The notes under the pieces are model-generated. The model was not told the origin of the DNA and did not search any database. It was given only the letters and a program-made list of their open reading frames with translations. A stretch of DNA of 64,000 nucleotides from Telluria sp042683405 (GTDB lineage Bacteria; Pseudomonadota; Gammaproteobacteria; Burkholderiales; Burkholderiaceae_D), in assembly GCF_042683405.1 (NCBI RefSeq), contig NZ_JBHUJS010000003.1:744001-808000 (forward strand). Reading direction: 5' to 3'. This document shows positions 44,581 to 52,679 of the stretch, piece after piece; within the stretch, counting starts at the first letter, position 1, and the number at the start of each line of letters is the position of its first letter. Made by a program: the position numbers and the translations under genes.

Positions 44581-46530
44581 TTACTTGGCGTCTTTAACTT
44601 CCTTGAACTCCGCGTCGACCACGTCGTCCTGCTCGGCACGTGCGCCGCCTGCGTCGCCACCTGGCGCCGCGCCGGCCTGCGCACCGGCGCCGGCCTGCTG
44701 CTGCGCCTGCTGGTCAGCGTACATCTTCTCGCCCAGCTTCTGCGCGGCGGTCGACAGCGCTGCCACCTTGGCGTCGATGTCGGCCTTGTCGCCCGACTTG
44801 ATCGAGCCTTCCAGGTCGTTGATCGCCGCTTCGATCTTTTCCTTCTCGCCGGCTTCCAGCTTGTCGCCGTATTCGGTCAGCGACTTGCGGGTGGAGTGGA
44901 TCAGGGCGTCGGCCTGGTTGCGCGCTTCCGCCAGTTCCTTGAGCTTCTTATCCTCTTCGGCATTCAGCTCGGCGTCCTTCACCATCTTCTGGATCTCTTC
45001 TTCGGACAGGCCGGAGTTCGCCTTGATGGTGATCTTGTTTTCCTTGCCGGTGGCCTTGTCCTTCGCGCCCACGTGCAGGATGCCGTTGGCGTCGATGTCG
45101 AAGGTCACTTCGATCTGCGGGGTGCCGCGTGGTGCCGGCGGGATGCCTTCGAGGTTGAACTCGCCCAGGGTCTTGTTGGCCTGCGCCATTTCACGCTCGC
45201 CCTGGTAGACCTTGATGGTCACGGCCGGCTGGTTGTCGTCGGCGGTCGAGAACACCTGCGAGAACTTGGTCGGGATCGTGGTGTTCTTGTGGATCATCTT
45301 GGTCATCACGCCGCCCAGGGTTTCGATACCCAGCGACAGCGGGGTCACGTCCAGCAGCAGCAGGTCCTTGCGCTCGCCCGACAGGACCGAGCCCTGGATC
45401 GCGGCGCCGACAGCGACTGCCTCGTCCGGGTTGACATCCTTGCGCGGATCCTTGCCGAAGAAGGCCTTGACCTTTTCCTGCACCATCGGCATGCGGGTCT
45501 GGCCGCCGACCAGGATGATCTCGTCGATCTTGGAGATGTCCACGCCCGCATCCTTCATCGCGATGCGGCAAGGCTCGATCGTGCGTGCGACCAGGTCTTC
45601 CACCAGCGCTTCCAGCTTGGCGCGGGTGATCTTCATGTTCAGGTGGACCGGCGCGCCGTTCGCCATCGCGATGTACGGCTCGTTGATCTCGGTCTGCTGT
45701 GCCGACGACAGTTCGATCTTGGCGCGCTCGGCCGATGCCTTGATACGCTGCAGCGCGATCGGGTCCTTCTTCAGGTCCAGGCCGTTGATCTTCTTGAATT
45801 CGTCGATGATGAAGTCGATCAGGCGCTGGTCGAAGTCTTCACCGCCCAGGAAGGTGTCGCCGTTGGTCGACAGCACTTCGAACTGCTTCTCGCCGTCCAC
45901 GTCCGCGATCTCGATGATCGAGACGTCGAAGGTGCCGCCGCCCAGGTCATACACGGCGATCTTGTGGTCGCCCGAGCTGGCCTTGTCCAGGCCATAGGCC
46001 AGGGCTGCCGCGGTCGGCTCGTTGATGATGCGCTTGACGTCCAGGCCCGCGATGCGGCCGGCGTCCTTGGTCGCCTGGCGCTGCGAATCGTTGAAGTAGG
46101 CCGGCACGGTGATGACCGCTTCGGTGACTTCTTCGCCGAGGTAGTCTTCGGCGGTTTTCTTCATCTTGCGCAGCACTTCCGCGGACACCTGCGGCGGCGC
46201 CAGCTTCTGGTCGCGCACGCGGATCCAGGCGTCGCCATTGTCCGCCTTGACGATCTCGTAAGGCATCAGGCCGATGTCCTTCTGCACTTCCTTCTCGTCG
46301 AACTTGCGGCCGATGAGGCGCTTCACCGCGAACAGGGTGTTCTTCGGGTTGGTCACGGCCTGGCGCTTGGCCGGCGCGCCGACGATGATTTCGCCGTCGT
46401 CGAGGTAGGCGACGACGGAAGGCGTGGTACGCGCGCCTTCCGCGTTTTCAATGACCTTTGGCTGGCCGTTTTCCATGACTGCCACGCAGGAGTTGGTGGT
46501 GCCCAGGTCGATACCGATGATTCTGCCCAT
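44581..46530 (-). CDS. dnaK: Chaperone DnaK (Hsp70)
   Basis: 649 residues. Actin-like ATPase domain (IIGIDLGTTNSCVAV; YDLGGGTFDVSII; NEPTAAALAYG), substrate domain and helical lid ending in an Ala/Gly/Gln-rich tail with the acidic end DDVVDAEFKEVKD. Central Hsp70 in the cytosol. A sigma-32-type promoter precedes it in the 87-base gap to grpE. Confidence 0.99.
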   Translation of the reverse strand: MGRIIGIDLGTTNSCVAVMENGQPKVIENAEGARTTPSVVAYLDDGEIIVGAPAKRQAVTNPKNTLFAVKRLIGRKFDEKEVQKDIGLMPYEIVKADNGDAWIRVRDQKLAPPQVSAEVLRKMKKTAEDYLGEEVTEAVITVPAYFNDSQRQATKDAGRIAGLDVKRIINEPTAAALAYGLDKASSGDHKIAVYDLGGGTFDVSIIEIADVDGEKQFEVLSTNGDTFLGGEDFDQRLIDFIIDEFKKINGLDLKKDPIALQRIKASAERAKIELSSAQQTEINEPYIAMANGAPVHLNMKITRAKLEALVEDLVARTIEPCRIAMKDAGVDISKIDEIILVGGQTRMPMVQEKVKAFFGKDPRKDVNPDEAVAVGAAIQGSVLSGERKDLLLLDVTPLSLGIETLGGVMTKMIHKNTTIPTKFSQVFSTADDNQPAVTIKVYQGEREMAQANKTLGEFNLEGIPPAPRGTPQIEVTFDIDANGILHVGAKDKATGKENKITIKANSGLSEEEIQKMVKDAELNAEEDKKLKELAEARNQADALIHSTRKSLTEYGDKLEAGEKEKIEAAINDLEGSIKSGDKADIDAKVAALSTAAQKLGEKMYADQQAQQQAGAGAQAGAAPGGDAGGARAEQDDVVDAEFKEVKDAK

Positions 46531-46570
46531 GATTGTTATCCTTTTATGCCTGATTTTTGATGTGTCGAAT

Positions 46571-46596
46571 ATGGTGAAAACTTTTGCGCTTTCAAG
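46571..46596 (-). promoter_or_regulatory. Sigma-32 promoter of dnaK
   Basis: On the minus strand CTTGAAA-N13-CACCATAT; heat-shock consensus is CTTGAAA-N11-16-CCCCATNT. The -10 lies about 40 bases before ATG 46530. Confidence 0.72.
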
Positions 46597-46617
46597 CCCC
46601 GCCGCGTCAAGCCGGCC

Positions 46618-47154
46618 TTATTTTGGCTGCGCAACGGTCACGATGGCTGGCCGCAGCAGGCGGTCGGCGATCGTGTAGCCCTTCTGGAGAACGCTCACAA
46701 CGGTGTTCGGCTCCTGCTCGGATGGAACGAGCGAGACAGCCTGATGCTTCATCGGGTCGAGCTTGTCGCCCGGCGCCGGCATCACTTCCAGCAAGCGGTT
46801 CTTTTCGAATGCGGAGGTGAGCTGCTTCAGGGTCAGTTCCACGCCTTCCTTGAGCGACTCGATGGTCGGGGTCTCGACCTTGAGCGCCATTTCCAGGCTG
46901 TCGCGCACCGGCACCATCGACTCGGCGAAGCTCTCGATGGCAAATTTATGCGCCTTGGCGACGTCTTCCTGGGCGCGGCGGCGGATGTTCTCGCCCTCGG
47001 CCTTGGCGCGCATGAACGCATCGTGCATTTCCGCCAGCTTGGCTTCCGTCTGGGCCAGCTGTTCCTCGAGCCCCGCGTTGGCCTCGGGCGGCTGCGCTGC
47101 GGTGCTGTCCGGTTGCGTGTCCACCGGCGCTTCCTGATTTTCTTGATCTTGCAT
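46618..47154 (-). CDS. grpE: Nucleotide exchange factor GrpE
   Basis: 178 residues from ATG 47154 (MQDQENQEAPVD). Acidic disordered N-terminus, long coiled coil (about 35-85) and the beta domain with MKHQAVSLVPSEQEPNTVVSVLQKGY. Releases ADP from DnaK. First gene of grpE-dnaK-dnaJ; a sigma-32 promoter lies about 70 bases upstream. Confidence 0.97.
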   Translation of the reverse strand: MQDQENQEAPVDTQPDSTAAQPPEANAGLEEQLAQTEAKLAEMHDAFMRAKAEGENIRRRAQEDVAKAHKFAIESFAESMVPVRDSLEMALKVETPTIESLKEGVELTLKQLTSAFEKNRLLEVMPAPGDKLDPMKHQAVSLVPSEQEPNTVVSVLQKGYTIADRLLRPAIVTVAQPK

Positions 47155-47222
47155 CGAAAAAACTCCTAGAATCAATGACTTAGCTATTATCAGGCGGGCA
47201 ACGCCAACCTACAGCGCCCCAG

Positions 47223-47248
47223 ATGGGGGTGCCGCGCCGATTTTCAAG
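47223..47248 (-). promoter_or_regulatory. Sigma-32 promoter of grpE
   Basis: On the minus strand CTTGAAA-N13-CCCCATCT, a perfect match to the heat-shock consensus, about 69 bases before ATG 47154. Same 13-base spacer as the dnaK promoter. Confidence 0.85.
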
Positions 47249-47285
47249 GCTATTACTGCAATATTTCCGGCAGGCTCTACCGCCC

Positions 47286-47307
47286 AAATGTAACTGTCGT
47301 TACATTT
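47286..47307. promoter_or_regulatory. Perfect 9-bp palindrome, operator-like
   Basis: AAATGTAAC-TGTC-GTTACATTT, two perfect arms around 4 bases. Lies about 40 bases upstream of the grpE -35 and 76 bases upstream of a 34-residue frame on the plus strand. No binder is recognised. Confidence 0.55.
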
Positions 47308-47382
47308 ATTACTGTCTGGACAATGCGAGGCTTCCCGCGTGGCGATATGATGGGCTATCGATAAGTCCCACCGCGAGACCCT

Positions 47383-47487
47383 ATGGAAAACCCGACCTTC
47401 AAGCTGCACTTGCTGACTGCGGGCGTGCTGGCCTGGACGATGCTCGCCACGGCCTGTATCTGCTGGTCGGATATCGTTCTGCCCTGA
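47383..47487 (+). CDS. Possible 34-residue single-pass membrane peptide
   Basis: ATG 47383 to TGA 47487. Sequence begins MENPTFKLHLLTAGVLAW and continues with one hydrophobic helix (about 8-28) and a short WSDIVLP end. Codon use matches the surroundings. The ribosome site is weak (GAG 8 bases upstream). It lies divergent from grpE and converges on hemH. Unrecognised; may be a real small membrane protein or chance. Confidence 0.35.
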   Translation: MENPTFKLHLLTAGVLAWTMLATACICWSDIVLP

Positions 47488-47516
47488 GCGGACCGTCTTG
47501 CACGGTTTGCAACCCG

Positions 47517-48623
47517 CTATTGTAACGCACCCATGGAGACAGCTTTTTCACGCCCGAGTTCCAGCTCGGCCCGCGCCGCCTCGCGCGCGGTGTTGGACTG
47601 CACCGTCGGCCAGCCGACCAGATGCTGCTCGGCGATCTCGGCCAGGGCCGCAATCCATTCCTTCGACTCGTTCAGGCAGGGGATGTAGCTGAACTTCTCT
47701 CCGCCGGCGGCCATGAAGGCGTGGCGCACTTCCATGTCGATCTCTTCCAGCGTCTCCAGGCAGTCGGCGACAAAGCCCGGGCACATCACGTCCACGCTGC
47801 GCACGCCGTCGCGCGCCAGCTGTTCCAGCGTGGGCTGGGTGTAGGGCTGCAGCCACTCGGCCTTGCCGAAGCGCGACTGGAAGGTCACGATGTACTGGTC
47901 CGGCTGCAGCCGCAGGCGCTGCGCCAGCAGGCGCGCGGTCTTGTGGCACTCGCAGTGGTAGGGGTCGCCCAGCAGCAGCGTGCGCTTGGGCACGCCGTGG
48001 AAACTCATCACCAGCTTTTGCGCGCGGCCGTTGGCCTCCCAGTGCGCCTCCACCGATGCGGCCAGCGCGGCGATGTAGGCGTCGTGGTCATGGTAGCCGC
48101 GCACGATGCGCAGCTCGGGCAGGTTGCGCACCTTCCTGTAGTGGTCGAACACGGCGTCGGCCACCGAGGCGGTCGTGGTGCCCGAATACTGCGGGTAGGC
48201 GGGCAGGATCGCGATGCGGGTGCAGTTGTCCGCCTTGAGCTTGTCCAGCACCTCGGGGATCGACGGCGAACCGTAGCGCATCGCCATTGCGACCTCGACG
48301 CGGTGGCCGCGCTCGCCCAGCAGGCCGCGCAGCAGCATGGCCTGCTTCTGGGTATGGACCATCAGCGGCGAGCCGTCGCGGGTCCAGACCGACTCGTACT
48401 TTTTGGCGGACTGGCCGGAGCGGAACGGCAGGATCACCAGGTTCAGGATCAGCGACCAGATGGCGCGCGGGATCTCCACGACGCGCGGATCGGAGAGGAA
48501 CTCCTTCAGGTAGCGGCGCACTGCCTTGGGCGTAGGCGCGTCCGGCGTGCCGAGGTTGACCAGCACGATGGCGGTGCGCTGTTCGGCGCCGTGGGTGAAG
48601 GTGGGTTCGCTGCTGAAGGCCAT
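47517..48623 (-). CDS. hemH: Ferrochelatase
   Basis: 368 residues. Inserts Fe2+ into protoporphyrin IX, the last step of haem synthesis. VLVNLGTPDAPT at the N-terminus, the metal-site His in MSFHGVPKR, and the C-terminal CPGFVADCLETLEEI block. A possible -10 TATAAT lies on the minus strand at 48651-48656. Located between recN and grpE. Confidence 0.97.
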   Translation of the reverse strand: MAFSSEPTFTHGAEQRTAIVLVNLGTPDAPTPKAVRRYLKEFLSDPRVVEIPRAIWSLILNLVILPFRSGQSAKKYESVWTRDGSPLMVHTQKQAMLLRGLLGERGHRVEVAMAMRYGSPSIPEVLDKLKADNCTRIAILPAYPQYSGTTTASVADAVFDHYRKVRNLPELRIVRGYHDHDAYIAALAASVEAHWEANGRAQKLVMSFHGVPKRTLLLGDPYHCECHKTARLLAQRLRLQPDQYIVTFQSRFGKAEWLQPYTQPTLEQLARDGVRSVDVMCPGFVADCLETLEEIDMEVRHAFMAAGGEKFSYIPCLNESKEWIAALAEIAEQHLVGWPTVQSNTAREAARAELELGREKAVSMGALQ

Positions 48624-48664
48624 GTGATTGCCGGTTATGGTAAAAGCGGCATTATAGGTTTAAT

Positions 48665-48705
48665 GTGCGCGGGCCGGGGACAGTCCCGCCGGAACAGCCC
48701 CCACC
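48665..48705. repeat. GGGGACAGTCCC repeat between recN and hemH
   Basis: GCCGGGGACAGTCCCGCC, an imperfect palindrome of the GGGGAC/GTCCCC family, directly after the recN stop. No T run. Confidence 0.55.
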
Positions 48706-48707
48706 GC

Positions 48708-50351
48708 TCAGGATGCGAGCAGCTCGCGCGCGTGCTTGCGCGTGGTCGCGGTGATCTCGATCCCGCCCAGCATGCGCGCCACTTCTTCCACGCGCGCTTT
48801 GCTGTCCAGCACTTCGATGCGCGACACCGTCTTGCCCGTGTCGAGCGTGCCCTTGGCCACCTGGAAGTGCGCGTTCGCCTGGCTGGCCACCTGCGGCAGG
48901 TGCGTCACGCACAGCACCTGCCGGTTCTGGCCGAGGCGCTTGAGCAGGCGCCCCACGACTTCGGCCACGCCGCCGCCGATGCCGCTGTCGACTTCGTCGA
49001 AGATCAGGGTCGGCACGGTGGTCGCATTCGAGGTAATCACGGAAATCGCGAGCGAGATGCGCGCCAGCTCGCCGCCGGAGGCCACCTTGGCCAGCGGCCG
49101 CGGCGCCACGCCGGCATGCCCCGCCACCAGGAACTCGACCTGCTCGACTCCGTGCGCGGACGGCTCGCAGGGGTTGAGCGCGACCGCGAACGCGCCGCCG
49201 GTCATGTTCAGCTCCTGCATCGCGCGCGTCACTTGCGCGCCGAGGTCGCGGGCGGCTGCTGCGCGCACCGCGGACAGCTTCGCCGCCTCGTCCATGTAGG
49301 CGGCGCGCGCTTTCGCCTCCTGCTTGCGCAGGCCCTCGATGTCGCTGGCGTCGGCCAGCTGGCGCAGTTCGCCGGAGAGGCGCGCGTGCTCCTCGTGCAG
49401 TGCTTCCGGCGCCACGCGGAACTTGCGCGCGGTGCCGTGCAGCGCCTCCATGCGCGACTCGACTTCCTGCAGGCGCGCCGGATCGAGTTCGACGCGGCCC
49501 AGGTAATCGTTGAGCGCGTACACCGCCTCCTGCAGCTGGATGCGGGCCGGCTCGACGCAGTCGAGCACCGGCTTGAGGGCGGCGTCGATGTCGGCCAGCT
49601 TGGCCAGCCGGCTGTTGATGCCGTTCAGCTGCGACAGGATCGGATGGTCGGATTCGGAAATGGCCGCCAAAGCCTCCTGCGCGCCTTCCAGCAGGCTGGC
49701 CGCATGCGACAGGCGCCCGTGTTCGGCGCTGACTTCGGCCCATTCACCGGCCTTGGGAGACAGCTTGTCCAGCTCCCCCACCTGCCACTCCAGGCGCTCG
49801 CGCTCCATCAGCACGTTCTTCGCGTTGGTTTCGTACTCGTCGAGCTGGCGCGCGACGGCGCGCCAGGCGCGGTAGGCCGCGGCGACCGGTTTGACGTCGG
49901 CACCGGCCTGGTTGTCGAGCAGCGCGCGCTGCGCCTCGGGCTTGAGCAGGGACTGGTGCGCGTGCTGGCCGTGGATATCGACCAGCAGCTCGCCCAGGTC
50001 GCGCAGCTGGGTGGCAGTGGCGGCGACCCCGTTGATGAAGGCTTTCGAGCGGCCCGCATTGTCGATCACGCGGCGCAGCAGCGCCCCGCCCTCTTCCAGC
50101 GCGAACTCGTTCTCCGCCAGCCACGCCGCCGCCTCGCCGGTCGCCGCGAACTCGGCGCTGATGTCGGCCTTGGCCGCGCCCTCGCGCACCACGCTGGCGT
50201 CGCCGCGCCCGCCCAGCGCCAGCTGCAGCGCGTCGATCAGGATCGACTTGCCGGCGCCGGTCTCGCCGGTGAAGACGGTAAAGCCGCCTGGGAATTCGAG
50301 TTCGATCGCGTCGACAATGACGAAGTCGCGGATGGTAAGCGTACGCAGCAT
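48708..50351 (-). CDS. recN: DNA repair protein RecN
   Basis: 547 residues. SMC-like ATPase: Walker A GETGAGKS at 29-36, long coiled-coil middle, C-terminal ABC signature VASGGELARISLA and Walker B LIFDEVDSGIGG. Acts early in double-strand break repair. It follows nadK by 7 bases. I see no clear LexA box in the short gap, so SOS control, usual elsewhere, would have to act upstream of nadK. Confidence 0.97.
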   Translation of the reverse strand: MLRTLTIRDFVIVDAIELEFPGGFTVFTGETGAGKSILIDALQLALGGRGDASVVREGAAKADISAEFAATGEAAAWLAENEFALEEGGALLRRVIDNAGRSKAFINGVAATATQLRDLGELLVDIHGQHAHQSLLKPEAQRALLDNQAGADVKPVAAAYRAWRAVARQLDEYETNAKNVLMERERLEWQVGELDKLSPKAGEWAEVSAEHGRLSHAASLLEGAQEALAAISESDHPILSQLNGINSRLAKLADIDAALKPVLDCVEPARIQLQEAVYALNDYLGRVELDPARLQEVESRMEALHGTARKFRVAPEALHEEHARLSGELRQLADASDIEGLRKQEAKARAAYMDEAAKLSAVRAAAARDLGAQVTRAMQELNMTGGAFAVALNPCEPSAHGVEQVEFLVAGHAGVAPRPLAKVASGGELARISLAISVITSNATTVPTLIFDEVDSGIGGGVAEVVGRLLKRLGQNRQVLCVTHLPQVASQANAHFQVAKGTLDTGKTVSRIEVLDSKARVEEVARMLGGIEITATTRKHARELLAS

Positions 50352-50358
50352 GGGTAAA

Positions 50359-51267
50359 TCAGTATCCTTTTGTGAGCTTGCCTTCGACCGAAGGGTATTC
50401 GTTCCAGTGCAGCTTTTCGCGCAGGGTGTCGTAGTAGCTCCAGCCTTCCGGGTGCAGGAAGGTGATGGTGTCGGGCGAGCGCTGGATCAGGATCTGGTCG
50501 CCGTGCGCCAGGCTCGCGAAGGTTTGCATGTCGAAGTTGACGCTGACGTCGCGCCCGCTCACCACCTCGATCACGATATGCGAGGAATCGGGCAGCACGA
50601 TCGGCCGGTTCGACAGCGCGTGCGGGGCGATCGGCACCATGCCGATGCCGTTCAGGGTCGGGTGCATCAGGGGGCCTCCGGCCGACAATGCGTAGGCCGT
50701 CGATCCGGTGGGCGTGGCGATGATCAGGCCGTCCGAGCGCTGGTTGTACATGAAGCGCTCGTCCACCGAGACCTTCAGCTCCACCATGCCGGCGCCCGCG
50801 CCGCGCGCGACCACCACGTCGTTGACGGCCAGGCCGCTGGCGATCACCGCGCCGTCGCGCACCACGCGCGCTTCCAGCAGCGTGCGCTTTTCCTCGAACG
50901 CTTGCCCGCCCAGGATCTCGCCCAGCGCGGGAAGCATGCGCTCGATCGGAATGTCGGTCATGAAGCCGAGCCGGCCCTGGTTGATGCCGACCAGCGGCAC
51001 GTCGAACGGCGCCAGCTGGCGCGCGATGCCAAGCATGGTGCCGTCGCCGCCCATCACGATCATCAGGTCGGCCTGCAGCCCGATCGCCTCGATCGACAGC
51101 GCCTCCATGCCGGGCAGCCCGAGGTGGGCGGCCGTGTCGTCTTCCAGCACGATGCGGTAGCCCGCCTGTTCCAGGAACCCGATCACGCTGCGGACCGGCT
51201 CTTCGATGCCGGCGGTGTTGTGCCGGACTGCGAGCGCGATGGTCTTGTGTTTGTCGTTAGCGGGCAT
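50359..51267 (-). CDS. nadK: NAD kinase
   Basis: 302 residues. Makes NADP from NAD and ATP. GGDGT at 73-77 (VMGGDGTMLG), and the NE/D-SGR-type motifs GINQGRLGF and TPTGSTAYALSAGGP. First gene of nadK-recN. In many betaproteobacteria hrcA lies beside nadK; here its upstream neighbour is a DUF3667 membrane protein on the same strand. Confidence 0.97.
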   Translation of the reverse strand: MPANDKHKTIALAVRHNTAGIEEPVRSVIGFLEQAGYRIVLEDDTAAHLGLPGMEALSIEAIGLQADLMIVMGGDGTMLGIARQLAPFDVPLVGINQGRLGFMTDIPIERMLPALGEILGGQAFEEKRTLLEARVVRDGAVIASGLAVNDVVVARGAGAGMVELKVSVDERFMYNQRSDGLIIATPTGSTAYALSAGGPLMHPTLNGIGMVPIAPHALSNRPIVLPDSSHIVIEVVSGRDVSVNFDMQTFASLAHGDQILIQRSPDTITFLHPEGWSYYDTLREKLHWNEYPSVEGKLTKGY

Positions 51268-51357
51268 AAGGGTCCGTTTAGTCGGGACGATCCGGGCGGC
51301 TGTATGGATTCACAGTATAAACAAGGTGGCGCCGGATTGGCAAAGCGGCCATCCGGG

Positions 51358-52239
51358 TCAGCTTATCATCGGCAGCACCAGCGCGGCCAGCACGGCCACC
51401 GCCAGGCTCAATGCGTGCAGGGTGGCCAGCACGACCCAGCGCAGGAAGGTCACGATGCGCGAGCCGCCGTACACCCTGCGCATGGCGGTCGGCAGGTAGA
51501 ACACCAGCCACACGCCAAGCAGGAAAGTGAGGAAGCCCCAGGGCGACAGCATCATCAGCGTGATCTGCAGGTAGGCGAAGGCGTTGGTGTGCAGCGCGAA
51601 CAGGAAGTGCTCGCCGTAGCGCCGTCCGCTGCCGAGGTACAGCAGCTTGAGGTAGAAGGCGAACAGCGGCATCAGCAGCAGCATCGCATACGGCGCATAG
51701 CTGTAGAACCCGGCGGCGAATACCTTGTTTCGCTGGGCCTCCGGCAGCGCCAGGACGCTCTTCATTTTCGCGACAGGCCCGGGTCCGATGTAGTCGACCA
51801 ATCCTTGCAGATCGCTGCCGTTGCGCCGGGCCTCTTCCTCCTCCTTCGATCCGGCGGCGGGCGGCCCGGACAGCGTTGCGCCATTGGCGCGCGCGGCCTG
51901 TTCCTGCCCGGTCTTGCCCGCGTCGGAGTTCACCAGGTCCACATTGCTGAGCTTCATGGTGGCGAAGAACAGGATGCTGAAGGTCAGGAAGATGCGCAGC
52001 GGGATGATGTAGCTCGCGCGCCGGCCGGCCAGGTATTCCGTGGTCAGCTTGCCCGGCTTGAACAGCATCAGCTTCAGGGTGCGCCACAGCTTGCCCTCGA
52101 CGGCGATGTAATGGGTGATGAACTCGTGGATGAATTCGCGCGCGCTGGGCACATGGAGGCGGGTCTCCTGGCCGCAATTGGCACAGTAGTTCAGGTGGAC
52201 GGGGGTGCCGCAGTTCAGGCATTGGGTGGCGTCGTGCAT
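51358..52239 (-). CDS. DUF3667 membrane protein with N-terminal zinc ribbon
   Basis: 293 residues. An N-terminal four-Cys ribbon (CLNCGTPVHLNYCANCGQ), the motif LKLMLFKPGKLTTEYLAGRRASYIIPLRIFL typical of DUF3667, a charged loop (about 105-150), then about five membrane helices. Function unknown. Lies 90 bases upstream of nadK and divergent from the stress-like operon. Confidence 0.9.
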   Translation of the reverse strand: MHDATQCLNCGTPVHLNYCANCGQETRLHVPSAREFIHEFITHYIAVEGKLWRTLKLMLFKPGKLTTEYLAGRRASYIIPLRIFLTFSILFFATMKLSNVDLVNSDAGKTGQEQAARANGATLSGPPAAGSKEEEEARRNGSDLQGLVDYIGPGPVAKMKSVLALPEAQRNKVFAAGFYSYAPYAMLLLMPLFAFYLKLLYLGSGRRYGEHFLFALHTNAFAYLQITLMMLSPWGFLTFLLGVWLVFYLPTAMRRVYGGSRIVTFLRWVVLATLHALSLAVAVLAALVLPMIS

Positions 52240-52373
52240 GGAGCGCTCTAATTAATTTGGCAATACACGATGGTAACGGCTTCATTGCTAAATTGCATCA
52301 TCCAATTGCGCGACTGACAGTGTGGCGCGGCAGTACGATGGGGCAAAACCGATATGCTCCGGAGGAATTGGCA

Positions 52374-52679
52374 ATGGCAACTGAAGCACGCGACCGCAGG
52401 GTCAACACGGAAGAGCGCATGCTCAACGATGGGGAGAAGCGCCTGCCGCACGAACGCGACGAAACACCCGACGGGCAGGACCAGCGTCCGCGCGGCGTCA
52501 TGGAACAGGCCGCAAGCGACCTGGAACAGGGCCTGGTAGATACCGACCTGCACGGCACGCGCGGGGTGGAAAAAGCGGTCACGCCGACCGGCAACGGCCA
52601 GGCGCGCCCGACCGGCAATGCGGACAAGGACATGCGCGAACGTCCGGCCACGCACCGCGACCCGCGGGGCGCCAAGTGA
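52374..52679 (+). CDS. Small hydrophilic, probably disordered protein
   Basis: 101 residues from ATG 52374, fixed by GGAGGA 8 bases upstream. Nearly devoid of hydrophobic residues; rich in Arg, Asp, Glu, Gly, Thr. Two similar TPTGNGQARPTGNADKD-type stretches near the end. No domain recognised. Its stop overlaps the GTG start of the next gene (GTGA). The composition recalls desiccation- or stress-related hydrophilins, a guess only. Confidence 0.75.
   Translation: MATEARDRRVNTEERMLNDGEKRLPHERDETPDGQDQRPRGVMEQAASDLEQGLVDTDLHGTRGVEKAVTPTGNGQARPTGNADKDMRERPATHRDPRGAK

Larger units (their letters stand above)
47155..47382. other. Regulatory gap between grpE and the 34-residue frame
   Basis: Holds the grpE heat-shock promoter (47223-47248) and a perfect palindrome (47286-47307). 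No CIRCE element (TTAGCACTC-N9-GAGTGCTAA) is seen. Base composition is lower in GC around 47270-47330. Confidence 0.7.

Noticed and set aside
46534..47175. ATG 47175 as the grpE start
   Set aside because: It adds seven residues (MILGVFS) not expected for GrpE, and ATG 47154 begins the typical acidic N-terminus.
47223..47525. 100-codon plus-strand frame beginning MGVPRRFSRLLL
   Set aside because: It runs across the grpE promoter and the palindrome and shows no coding pattern; the 34-codon frame in another phase is the better candidate.
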